From Verrucomicrobiota bacterium (GTDB taxonomy: Bacteria > Verrucomicrobiota > Verrucomicrobiia > Opitutales > Seribacteraceae), in assembly GCA_014382645.1 (NCBI GenBank), contig JACNJI010000325.1:1-12331 (forward strand): a stretch of 12,331 nt of DNA. The letters are read 5' to 3'. Below are positions 1-7,356 of the stretch, piece after piece. A program made the position numbers and the translations under genes. Below the pieces are notes generated by a model that had not been told where the DNA came from, searched no databases, and was given only the letters and a program-made list of their open reading frames with translations. The first letter of the stretch is position 1. Each line of letters opens with the position of its first letter.

Positions 1-2595
1 TGGCAAGCCGTGCTTCCGGACATAGCGGAGAGGTAGGTCAGCCTCGTCCTTTTCCGGTGTCCTGCCAGTCACCAGCAGATGACCGTGTTTCACTTGCTCG
101 GCCAAGTCATCCGCTTCCTTTTCCAGCCGGAATGCAAAGTGGCGGGCCATTGATATGCTGAATTTGTTGTTTAGGAGGCTGAGGGCCTGCAGGGCGGTAA
201 GGGTTTCGTTGCGTTTGGGTGTGCTTTGGGAGGAGTCGGCGCAATCCAAGGTGGTCATGAAGGGGTTCGGTTGCGAACGCACGATGAAACGATAGATGGA
301 GCGCCGATGGCTCTTGGCGTTTTCCGGATTGAACTTGTGGTATTCGTAATGGGGCGAGTGGGCGGTCTTTTCCAGAGAGAATAGATAGTAACCTGGTCCA
401 CCCATCTCCAGATTGAGCTTGCCGCTGACGGAGAGGATGGCATCCCGAATTTCCTCAGCCGACAATTTCCTGCGGTTCATGCGCCAAAGCAACTGGTTGC
501 CGGAATCCGCCTTGGCAAAGCTTTCGTTACCATTCGAGGTCTGCCGGTAGGTGGCGGTCATAACGAGTAGTTTGTGCATTTTCTTAAAAGACCCGCCTTG
601 GTTCCGGAAACGAAGGGCAAGCCAGTCGAGCAGTTCGGGATGGCTTGGAGTTTGGCCAAGCTCGCCGAAGTCGTTGGGGGAGGGGACAAGGCCTTGCCCG
701 AAATGCCATTGCCAGACGCGGTTGGCGATTGTTCGCCAAGTGAGTGGATGATCCTTGCGGACCAACCATTTGGCGAGAGCGGCTCTTCTTGCTGATTCGT
801 CGTGCTTCTCGGGAAGATCGAATTGCCATGCTTCCTCCTTGAATATGGGCAATGTGCCCGGATTAACTTCGTCTCCCGGTTGGGTGACGTCGCCTCGGTG
901 CAGAAAACGAATGGGGCGAGGTTTGCCGTTGGTCGGCTTGAAGTTCCCTTGGGGTTTGAAGTGCGTTGCGACTGCATAGACCATATTACCCTTGTGGATT
1001 CCGGCGATCTTACCGTTCGTTTGCTTGATCGCATTTTCCAGTTCCGTCAGGCGTTTCATTCGCTCGGGAGTCTGGAGATTGGCCATCAGCGCGGCCTTTT
1101 CCTTGTTCAACTTGGCGATTGCCCGGGTGGATGCCTTGTCCGATCCTTGGGCCCAGATACCGTCGGTCAAGTTGGATCGTCTCCAGCGATTTGGGGCCTC
1201 AATCGAGTCAATCGAGGAAACCTTGGCCTTAAGGGCTCGATTTTTGTCATTTCCGTCAAGGACCTCCAGTTCGGCCAAGGCGAATATGAAGTCGTTGGAT
1301 CTGGGAGCCAATTTGGTTGCCTTCACTCTAATATAGCGGGCGGAAGACTGAACCTCGTGTTCGATGGGAACCAATCCGGGATTGGCAAAGTCTCGGCCTG
1401 ATTCGTCCACCAATACTTGAGATTGCGAGAAATCGGCCCGGTTGGAGGCGATTATCTGGAACCGCACGGGAAATCCAAAACCTGCCCCAATATTGTTGTG
1501 GTCGTCATGGCATGCATGCAGGAAGATTTTCTTCACATCCACGTGTTCCCCAAGATCCACTTGCACCCATTTTACTTTGTCGGGGGAATTCTCGATCTTG
1601 CTATGGTATCCGAACTCCGGTCGTTTAGTGGATAATTTAGTCTTGGATTGCAACCTCTTGATTTGCGAATCGAGCTTGGCTAGTGCTTCTCCGCCTTGCT
1701 CTTTGATCTCTTTGTCGATCTTGGTCTTCTCTCCCTTGTGTCGAACCAGCTCTTTCTCCAAGTCTGAGCGTTTTTTCTCCGTTGCAACATCGTTTCCGTA
1801 CTTGCGGTCCGCCTTGTCCACCGCGGCGAAGATCGACTGCAAGCTGTAGTAATGCTCCTGCCCGATGGGGTCTCCCTTGTGCTCATGGCAGCGAGCGCAC
1901 TGGATGGTGACGGCGCAAAAGGTGTTGAAGACATTGGAAACCATATCGTCACGGTCCAAGTTGCGGGCCACCTTGCCGTCGATCTTGGATTCGGGAACCT
2001 CGGCGTGACCGATAAAGTCCCAAGGGCCCGCGGCCAGAAAACCGAGGCCGAGTATACCATCCGTTTCATCGGGAAAGAGGGCGTCCCCCGCCACTTGTTC
2101 CTGTACGAACCGGGCATAAGGTTTGTCTTCGTTGAAAGAGCGTATGACATAGTCGCGGTAAGGCCAGGCGTTAGGCCTTAGCTTGTCTTTGTCGTAGCCA
2201 CAGGTGTCTGCGTACTTGGCCACGTCGAGCCAGTGTCGGGCGAAGCGTTCCCCGTAGCGTGGGGAGGCAAGCAACCCGTCAACCAGTTCTTCATATGCTT
2301 TGTCGGAATCTTTCCCGTAAGCTTCCATAAAATCTTCCGTTTCCTGCGGAGTCGGTGGTAGACCGGTTAGGTCATGGGTAACCCGTCGAACAAGGGCGAG
2401 GGGAGATACTTCTTGCGAAGGTCGGAGGTCATTGGCTTTCAGTTTGGCCAGAATGAACCTGTCGACTTCGTTGCGGGCCCACTCCTTAGCTTCCGGAACC
2501 TTGGGCTCGACCAGCGGCTTTCGGGACCACCACTCCTCCGCTTGCAAAGCCTGGGAGAAGGCAAAAACAAGGCAGACGAGCAAAGCATTTTTCAT
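1..2595 (-). CDS. DUF1549/DUF1553 (PSCyt2-PSD1) secreted protein with an internal discoidin-like domain, 3' end outside window
   Basis: The frame is open for 865 codons from ATG 2595 to the window edge, with no stop, so the protein is C-terminally cut only by the window. Residues 1-19 form a signal peptide (MKNALLVCLVFAFSQALQA) with AxA-type cleavage. About 20-255 is DUF1549 (PSCyt2), with a heme-type CxxCH motif (C233-A-R-C236-H237) in the usual family context ending HEHKGDPI. About 265-310 is Lys/Glu-rich and probably coiled coil. About 325-445 resembles an F5/8-type C (discoidin) carbohydrate-binding domain (KWVQVDLGEHVDVKKIFLHA, ARYIRVKATKL). From about 600 the DUF1553 (PSD1) domain is recognisable: ARRAALAKWL, NRVWQWHFGQGLV, PSHPELLDWLALR, TATYRQTS. 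The family is common in Planctomycetes and Verrucomicrobia; its biochemical role is unsettled, and redox or polysaccharide metabolism has been proposed. The start overlaps the upstream FecR-LamG stop (TGATG), so translation is probably coupled. The N-terminal PSCyt1 domain of many relatives is absent. Confidence 0.93.
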   Translation of the reverse strand, partial: MKNALLVCLVFAFSQALQAEEWWSRKPLVEPKVPEAKEWARNEVDRFILAKLKANDLRPSQEVSPLALVRRVTHDLTGLPPTPQETEDFMEAYGKDSDKAYEELVDGLLASPRYGERFARHWLDVAKYADTCGYDKDKLRPNAWPYRDYVIRSFNEDKPYARFVQEQVAGDALFPDETDGILGLGFLAAGPWDFIGHAEVPESKIDGKVARNLDRDDMVSNVFNTFCAVTIQCARCHEHKGDPIGQEHYYSLQSIFAAVDKADRKYGNDVATEKKRSDLEKELVRHKGEKTKIDKEIKEQGGEALAKLDSQIKRLQSKTKLSTKRPEFGYHSKIENSPDKVKWVQVDLGEHVDVKKIFLHACHDDHNNIGAGFGFPVRFQIIASNRADFSQSQVLVDESGRDFANPGLVPIEHEVQSSARYIRVKATKLAPRSNDFIFALAELEVLDGNDKNRALKAKVSSIDSIEAPNRWRRSNLTDGIWAQGSDKASTRAIAKLNKEKAALMANLQTPERMKRLTELENAIKQTNGKIAGIHKGNMVYAVATHFKPQGNFKPTNGKPRPIRFLHRGDVTQPGDEVNPGTLPIFKEEAWQFDLPEKHDESARRAALAKWLVRKDHPLTWRTIANRVWQWHFGQGLVPSPNDFGELGQTPSHPELLDWLALRFRNQGGSFKKMHKLLVMTATYRQTSNGNESFAKADSGNQLLWRMNRRKLSAEEIRDAILSVSGKLNLEMGGPGYYLFSLEKTAHSPHYEYHKFNPENAKSHRRSIYRFIVRSQPNPFMTTLDCADSSQSTPKRNETLTALQALSLLNNKFSISMARHFAFRLEKEADDLAEQVKHGHLLVTGRTPEKDEADLPLRYVRKHGLP

Positions 2596-4184
2596 CACCG
2601 AACGAAGGTTGAGTCAAGAAGCCTTCCAGTCAAACGGTTAAAACTCAACTTCCATCCCATCGGGTAGGATTTCACTGGAATCCATTGCGCATAGGCGGGT
2701 CGATTGGCTTTGGCCTTGAAATAAGGCAAGCCGTCTCTCGCTCGATTGGCGTGAAGGTAAATTTCACCGGCACGCAAGGCAAAAGGGTATATGGCTAATT
2801 CATCGATTACCCCGTTGAAGGGCTCGGCCTGTAGAATATTACCGATTGTCGCTCCGCTTGGCCCACCGCTGAGGATAAGGGTGCCCACGGGATAGCCATG
2901 ACCGAAGACCGGTTTGCCGTCCAGAAAGATTGATTTTTTACCGGTAAAGCTATCGTAGCACGCAACCACGTGGTGAATCTTTCCATCCGTAAGCTCTCCC
3001 AGTGCCGGCCTTCCCTCCTTGCCATCAAGGGGCATATCAAGTTCCTCGTACCCAAAACCGTCGAGATGCAACCCGAAGGAGAGAACGGGACCGGGTGAAA
3101 CCTCGGGGGTATCATAATCCCCCATGTCCTTGTCGTTCTGAAAACCAAGCAAGATCCTATGCTTCCCATCTTCCTTCCTGAAGATCTGGTCGTAATCCAA
3201 GTATTTACCGGACCATTTGGAAACGAAGAGCGCCTCGATACTGATTCCCGTGGAAAAAGACATTTCACCTGTTCCCACCATTTTCCCGGTCTGGCCCTCC
3301 ACACGGGCAACGGATTCGGGTTGGTTGTCAAAGGACAAGGACCCGGAGCCAACCAACCCCTTCACTGTCGACGCCCGGGCACCGAGCGTGAGCTCGACCG
3401 AATTAAAGGGATCACGCAACGTTCCGTCAAAATTCCAGAAGAACTTGGGCATGCGGTTCAATGTCTGCACCTCGACCTCACCATCCAAAACCTCCAGTTC
3501 CAACTCATCCTCGCCCTTTGAACGAAAGGCAAATTCAGTCCCGCGGTCAAGAATTCTCAGGTTGGCGGTCTCAACTGAATAGGTTGCTTCCTTGGTTGCC
3601 ATCCGGGCAATTATCGACCCCTCGTAGAGAACACCCCCTGCAGGCGAGTTCAAGCCAAAGGTTCCGGGTCCCTCAAACATCACTTTCGCCCCACTAACGG
3701 ACTCCAATGAAGCTCCTCCTTTTTCCAGAAACAAGGTGGATGATGTAAGCAGGACATCGTCGCTTTTCCCAATGGGTAGGAGGGGTGAATCGAATTCCAA
3801 GTAACGACTACTTACAAGCTCATGCCCATCCATTTGTTCCGGATCAACAGGGGTATCAACTTGTTCCGGATCAGCAGGGTGATCGTTCAATGCCCAGAAG
3901 GTGAACAGGGTTACCAAAGATGCTGCCAAGCCACCGGCAACCAAGGATCGGAAGGCTGTAGCCTTGCCTATTAACCCGCCTGGAAGGAGAGAGAAGAAAT
4001 TCAAGCGGAATGCCGACTTCCTCTGGGAAATCACATGCAAACCATCTTCCAGATGTGAAAGGGATCGAAAAGCAGACCGTAATTCCGGGTCCTTTTCCAT
4101 TCGGGCTTCCAAGTCCTTGAAATCTTCGTCAGAAATTTCTCCGTGCCGCCAGGCATCGATTAGTAATAGATCTTCTTTCTTCAT
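2595..4184 (-). CDS. FecR-like / LamG-domain membrane protein, probable anti-sigma partner
   Basis: 529 residues. About 1-55 is cytoplasmic and acidic (MKKEDLLLIDAWRHGEISDE, then EDFKDLEARMEKDPELR), like the N-terminus of PVC FecR-type proteins. One membrane segment lies at about 80-99 (LVAGGLAASLVTLFTFWALN). A short linker contains a 9-residue repeat (DPEQVDTPV/DPEQMDGHE). About 145-240 matches the FecR beta domain (VSGAKVMFEGPGTFGLNSP, LYEGSIIAR, ILDRGTEFAF, VLDGEVEV). About 250-480 is a LamG/concanavalin-like fold (SGSLSFDNQ, DGKIHHVVACYDSFTGKKSIFLDGKPV, FNGVIDELAIYPFALRAGEI). The domain order implies a cytoplasmic N-terminus and an extracytoplasmic ligand-sensing C-terminus. By analogy with FecI/FecR it would control the sigma factor encoded just upstream, whose stop overlaps this start by four bases (ATGA). 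Ligand and direction of control (activator or anti-sigma) are inference; a glycan ligand is plausible because LamG folds often bind sugars. Confidence 0.9.
   Translation of the reverse strand: MKKEDLLLIDAWRHGEISDEDFKDLEARMEKDPELRSAFRSLSHLEDGLHVISQRKSAFRLNFFSLLPGGLIGKATAFRSLVAGGLAASLVTLFTFWALNDHPADPEQVDTPVDPEQMDGHELVSSRYLEFDSPLLPIGKSDDVLLTSSTLFLEKGGASLESVSGAKVMFEGPGTFGLNSPAGGVLYEGSIIARMATKEATYSVETANLRILDRGTEFAFRSKGEDELELEVLDGEVEVQTLNRMPKFFWNFDGTLRDPFNSVELTLGARASTVKGLVGSGSLSFDNQPESVARVEGQTGKMVGTGEMSFSTGISIEALFVSKWSGKYLDYDQIFRKEDGKHRILLGFQNDKDMGDYDTPEVSPGPVLSFGLHLDGFGYEELDMPLDGKEGRPALGELTDGKIHHVVACYDSFTGKKSIFLDGKPVFGHGYPVGTLILSGGPSGATIGNILQAEPFNGVIDELAIYPFALRAGEIYLHANRARDGLPYFKAKANRPAYAQWIPVKSYPMGWKLSFNRLTGRLLDSTFVR
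3834..3880. repeat. 27-bp imperfect tandem repeat in the FecR-LamG linker
   Basis: Two near-copies of a unit beginning TTGTTCCGGATCA start at 3834 and 3861, spaced 27 bp apart, so the reading frame is kept. On the coding strand they give a 9-residue repeat, DPEQVDTPV then DPEQMDGHE, just outside the predicted membrane segment. It looks like a linker-length change made by slippage. Confidence 0.7.
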
Positions 4185-4702
4185 AAAGCCTGCTTCCCTA
4201 TTTTCCTTTCAATGCAAAGCAACAAAGTTATTCGCAACCGACTCATCATCTGGTAAAGTGCGTCCGGCGTGCGCCCGACTTGCTCGGCCAATTCCTTCAT
4301 GCTTGATTCCGATTCGTACGCTTGCATCAACAATTCCCGACGATCTTCGGGCAACTCCTTGAGACACTCCTCCAGCAAGTGAATTCGATGATCTCGAATC
4401 TCAGTTTCCTCGATCGATTCAGTCATCAGCATTTCAGTCACTGTGTCATTAAACTGCAAACTATCCTTCGCTCGTTCTCTTCGAAATTTCATGATTTCGA
4501 AGCGGGCAATCGTCGCCGCCCACTTGGGAAAGCCACTTGGGTCGTTCAATTGCCCGAACTTCTTCCATGCGATCAGGCTGACCCGTTGCATGACCTCGTC
4601 CACTTCCATTTGTCCCCGCACCCCATTGCGAATCATTCCACGCAACATACCTCCGTGCTTGGAAAGCAAGGAAATGAATGATTCATGTTTGTCGGAGGCC
4701 AC
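4181..4702 (-). CDS. ECF-type RNA polymerase sigma factor (Rhodopirellula/Verrucomicrobium family)
   Basis: 173 residues. Region 2 is at about 10-78 (EVDEVMQRVSLIAWKKFGQL, then FPKWAATIARFEIMKFRRER) and gives core-polymerase binding and -10 recognition. Region 4 is at about 108-165 (LEECLKELPEDRRELLMQAY, then SMKELAEQVGRTPDALYQMM as the helix-turn-helix) and reads the -35. Regions 1 and 3 are missing, as expected for an ECF factor, and the WKKF, FPKW and RRER motifs are typical of the PVC-specific group. The start is a GTG at 4702, because an in-frame TAA lies two codons upstream; no strong Shine-Dalgarno is visible near it. The GTG shares a base with the TAG of a short upstream frame (TAGTG), which may allow coupled initiation. 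It is first in the operon and overlaps the FecR-LamG gene by four bases, so that protein is its likely regulator. The family assignment is strong; the regulon is unknown. Confidence 0.93.
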   Translation of the reverse strand: MASDKHESFISLLSKHGGMLRGMIRNGVRGQMEVDEVMQRVSLIAWKKFGQLNDPSGFPKWAATIARFEIMKFRRERAKDSLQFNDTVTEMLMTESIEETEIRDHRIHLLEECLKELPEDRRELLMQAYESESSMKELAEQVGRTPDALYQMMSRLRITLLLCIERKIGKQAL

Positions 4703-4723
4703 TATTTACCAGAATACTCCCGG

Positions 4724-4882
4724 TCATCCATTTTCCTGACAATTTCGAGCAACTTCTGACAGATCGCCGCGACCGCGACCTTGTCGCCGATGCTGGATGT
4801 CGGCCTTGCCGGCAGGAACTGCAGGAACAATGGCTGCGACAGATAGAGTCACGCCCAAACATATTGTCAAACGTCTTTTCAT
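4724..4882 (-). CDS. Small putative exported protein or truncated remnant, 52 aa
   Basis: ATG at 4882 follows an AGGG Shine-Dalgarno-like run four bases upstream and opens a 52-codon frame ending in TGA at 4724-4726. Residues 1-27 look like a good signal peptide: a basic MKRR, the hydrophobic stretch LTICLGVTLSVAAIVPAVPA, then GKA. The rest is short, Arg/Gly-rich and unlike any domain I know. A second minus-strand frame overlaps it and ends at a TAG at 4702-4704, touching the sigma start; its end (DKVAVAAICQKLLEIVRKMD) looks more protein-like. One reading is a small secreted protein broken by a one-base indel near 4790-4810; another is that only the signal-peptide part of an older gene survives. 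Function unknown. Confidence 0.35.
   Translation of the reverse strand: MKRRLTICLGVTLSVAAIVPAVPAGKADIQHRRQGRGRGDLSEVARNCQENG
4842..4870 (-). promoter_or_regulatory. Weak sigma-70-like promoter candidate upstream of the sigma operon
   Basis: On the minus strand a consensus TTGACA (4870-4865) is followed, 17 bases on, by TCTATC (4847-4842), a poor -10. It lies inside the small signal-peptide ORF and about 140 bases before the sigma-factor start. Only the -35 is convincing, so this is a tentative call. Confidence 0.15.
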
Positions 4883-4897
4883 TAATCCCTAACTCCT

Positions 4898-5152
4898 CTA
4901 CTCCTGCGGGCTCCAGCACTGGATTGCGTGCTCCGTCATATGCGGGGTTCCTTGATGGAGCAGGATGAGGCCGTTGGAATAGCGCAGGATGCGCCTCGAT
5001 GCATACCACGGAACGCTCGCCCAAAGCACGCTGCCGGGAGCTTCGGTGGTCCTGCCGGTTTGCAGGTCGAGGAAATAGGAAGGGGCCTGCTCCGTCGCAT
5101 GGTGGGGGGGCGCATCTGAACAAAGAGCCGGTTCCCCCACCACGGCGTTCAC
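4898..5152 (-). CDS. Unrecognised short ORF downstream of esterase 1, 84 aa (duplicated unit, copy 1)
   Basis: The frame runs from a GTG at 5152 to a TAG at 4898-4900, 77 bases after the esterase 1 stop. The middle (QAPSYFLDLQTGRTTEAP, then SVLWASVPWYASRRILRYSN) has ordinary protein composition, but I recognise no family and see no signal peptide or membrane segment. A counterpart of 83 aa follows esterase 2. The first 64 codons or so are identical at DNA level because they lie in the identity block. Beyond it the copies differ by a 3-base in-frame indel and a few substitutions, mostly amino-acid changing, while the frame stays open to the same stop. The kept frame favours coding; the replacement-heavy changes argue against strong constraint. 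It could equally be a duplicated fragment of a larger gene's 3' end. Confidence 0.3.
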   Translation of the reverse strand: MNAVVGEPALCSDAPPHHATEQAPSYFLDLQTGRTTEAPGSVLWASVPWYASRRILRYSNGLILLHQGTPHMTEHAIQCWSPQE

Positions 5153-7356
5153 TTGTTACTGGTTCGTCGGGGAATCGATGGGGAGTTCGCTGCCGAGGTT
5201 CGTTGGGACGCGCTCGACGATCCGTGCCGTCACTTTGCTCGGAGGCCGCGGATTTCGATTCCTTTGATGGCAGGGCCAGTGGGGTTGCCGACGACGCCGA
5301 CCTTCAGTTCGCCGCCCGCGACGTCGACGGTCTTGCGGAACTCCCAGCCGGTCATTGGCCCGCTGGCCGCGAAAACATCGGCCTTCACCGCCACGACCTC
5401 GTCGCCGAGCACAATGTCAAATGTCCGTTTTCCCTTGGCGAAGAAGCCGCGATTGGTTTCCGCGAACAGCAGCAGCACCTCATAACGGCCCGGATCGAGC
5501 TTGAAGGTGTAGCGCACTTGGCGCTGCGCCCAACGTTCTGTTTGGTAGACGTTCTGATAGGGGCCGGTCTTCTTGACGGCCCCCGGCACGGTCCAGACAC
5601 GCGTGGCGCTGCTCTTCAAATTCGCATGTCCTTTGCCTTGGTCGGCCTCCCACGGCACGCCGTCCTCCAAGACCAGTTCCGGCCCGCCGCAGTTGATCCG
5701 CTTGAGAACCAACCCGGGACGCACACTTTGCGGCGCCCCGGCCGGGCTACGCAAATTGCTACGATCGCGGAGCCGAATGGCGTAGCGGTAATCGGTTTCG
5801 GTCTCGACGTTGGTGTCGAGAAAATGCGTTGCCGTGACGTCCTTGATTTCGGCGAGCACCTCGAGCTCGCCCTCGTTCCCGCCCTCGTTTCCCTCGCTGC
5901 GCAGAATCTCAAAGGCCACCACATCGGGATCGAACGCTCCCGACCAGCGGAGGAAAGCCGACTTGCCGGCGGCCACGGCTTTGAGTTTTAGATGATTCTC
6001 GGGTGGACGATTCGCAGGTACGTCCGCCTTGAGATAGACGGGCGGCCCGGTTCTGGCGACGGAATCGATCGCTCTCACGGCGTACCAAACGGACTTGCCC
6101 ACAGGCGGGGCTTCATCGACATAGGCGAGCAACGGCGACGATTCGCTCCCGAGGGCATTGTCATCGGTGGTTTCAAATCCGCTCTGCGCGCCGCGGTAAA
6201 CGCGGTAGCCGATCACCTGGCGATCGTCGCTTGCCGGCTGCCAATCGAGTGCGACGCGGAAGTCGTTGACCTCCGCGGCTTTCAGCCCGGTGACAACACT
6301 CGGCGCCTCGATGTCGGGCAAGAGTGTCAGCGGCGCGTCGGCGCCTCCGTGTGGTTCGGAAATGGGCACCTGGCCCGGCTCGCGGAATTCGACGAAGTAT
6401 TCCAGCGGCTTCTTGAGAGCTTCACCCGGTATCGTCGCTTCGAGTTGACTGTCGGCGTTCGTACGGACCGGGACGCCGGTAAATTTCTTGCTGCCAGCCG
6501 TCCGGTAGAATAATTGGCCCTGCCAGTTTGCGTCGCGAGTTCGTGGTTGATAATGGAGATTTCCCACGGTGAACGGTTTGCCGGCGAACACCACGGTGGG
6601 CCGCTTTGGCATGCCGGTGGCACCGCGCCACCGATCCGTACGAAAGGGGGCCGCCGGCAAACCTTCGTTGTTACACAGGTTCGGGTTGGCCGTATTGGAC
6701 CAGCCAAACAAGACACGGGCCGGCGCCGCAATTTTTGGTGAATGGACCACCACGGTCATGCCGTCGATGACGGCGGTGGCCTGAACGTAGGGACCCGTCT
6801 TCCCGGCGATGGAAAATTGTGTCAGCGGCTTGCCGTCGCGCGATTTCAGCCCGCTGCCGGTGTGGGCGAAAGCGAGACGAATCTTATCGCCCTCGACTCG
6901 CATCGAATCGTACAGCGGACCGGAATAGACGAGGTTCTTGCGCTGATAGGTTCGCGCCAATGCCCACAGGGCCAATCGTTGCCCGACGTCCTGCTTGTTT
7001 TTCGGGTGAATATCCCCCATGTTGCCCGTGATGTCTGTGGTGACCGTCATGCCCGTGTTGGGAACCGCCAGCGTCGCGGTTTGCGCTTCCCAGATTTTGG
7101 GCAGCGCGTCGCGGGGGTACCCGGAATAGGGTGCGAGTTGGACGAAATAGAACGGAAAGGGGTTGTCTTGCTTCCACACATGGCGCCAACCGGCGATCAG
7201 CGCTTTCATCTTTTCGTGGTAGATCATGTCGTCGCCAACATTCGCCTCGCCCTGGTACCAGATCACGCCTCGGATCGCGTAGGGTACCAGCGGCTGAATC
7301 ATTCTGTTGTACAAAAACGGTTCTTTCTCTGGCACGTTCGGCAGCGCCGGCACTGA
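4960..7356. repeat. Identical block, copy 1 (matches 8160-10556)
   Basis: This 2,397-base segment reads identically to the segment exactly 3,200 bases to the right. It covers the last 708 codons of the esterase, its stop, and most of the short downstream ORF. The first mismatch on the left is at 4959 (a versus t) and on the right at 7357 (c versus t). Homology continues outward on both sides but with many differences: weaker matching back to about 4893, and a progressively diverging 5' part of the gene. Confidence 0.93.

Noticed and set aside
1680..2150. Minus-strand 156-codon frame, and similar frames at 558-1034 and 255-443
   Set aside because: Shadow frames inside the DUF1549/DUF1553 gene, whose own frame is open without interruption and contains all family motifs.
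1..2595. Possibility that the left region is a pseudogene because no closed long frame exists there
   Set aside because: Translation from ATG 2595 is continuous for exactly 865 codons to the edge; it simply lacks a stop inside the window.
4787..4805. Regular spaced repeats as a CRISPR array
   Set aside because: Only a short gcgacc-type repetition near 4770-4780 and the two-unit repeat at 3834-3880 are present; no array of repeats with unique spacers exists anywhere in the window.
4683..5123. 146-codon minus-strand frame spanning the gap between esterase 1 and the sigma factor
   Set aside because: Cys/Arg/Ser-rich composition, no domain or signal, crosses the duplication boundary and overlaps the sigma start; the frames at 4898-5152 and 4724-4882 are better candidates.
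4999..5991. Long plus-strand ORF of 330 codons (also 8199-9191), plus 204-codon frames at 6742-7356 and 9942-10556
   Set aside because: They lie antisense to the esterase genes, have Arg/Gly/Ala-rich low-quality sequence without domains, and are identical only because the DNA is duplicated. High G+C makes antisense frames stay open.
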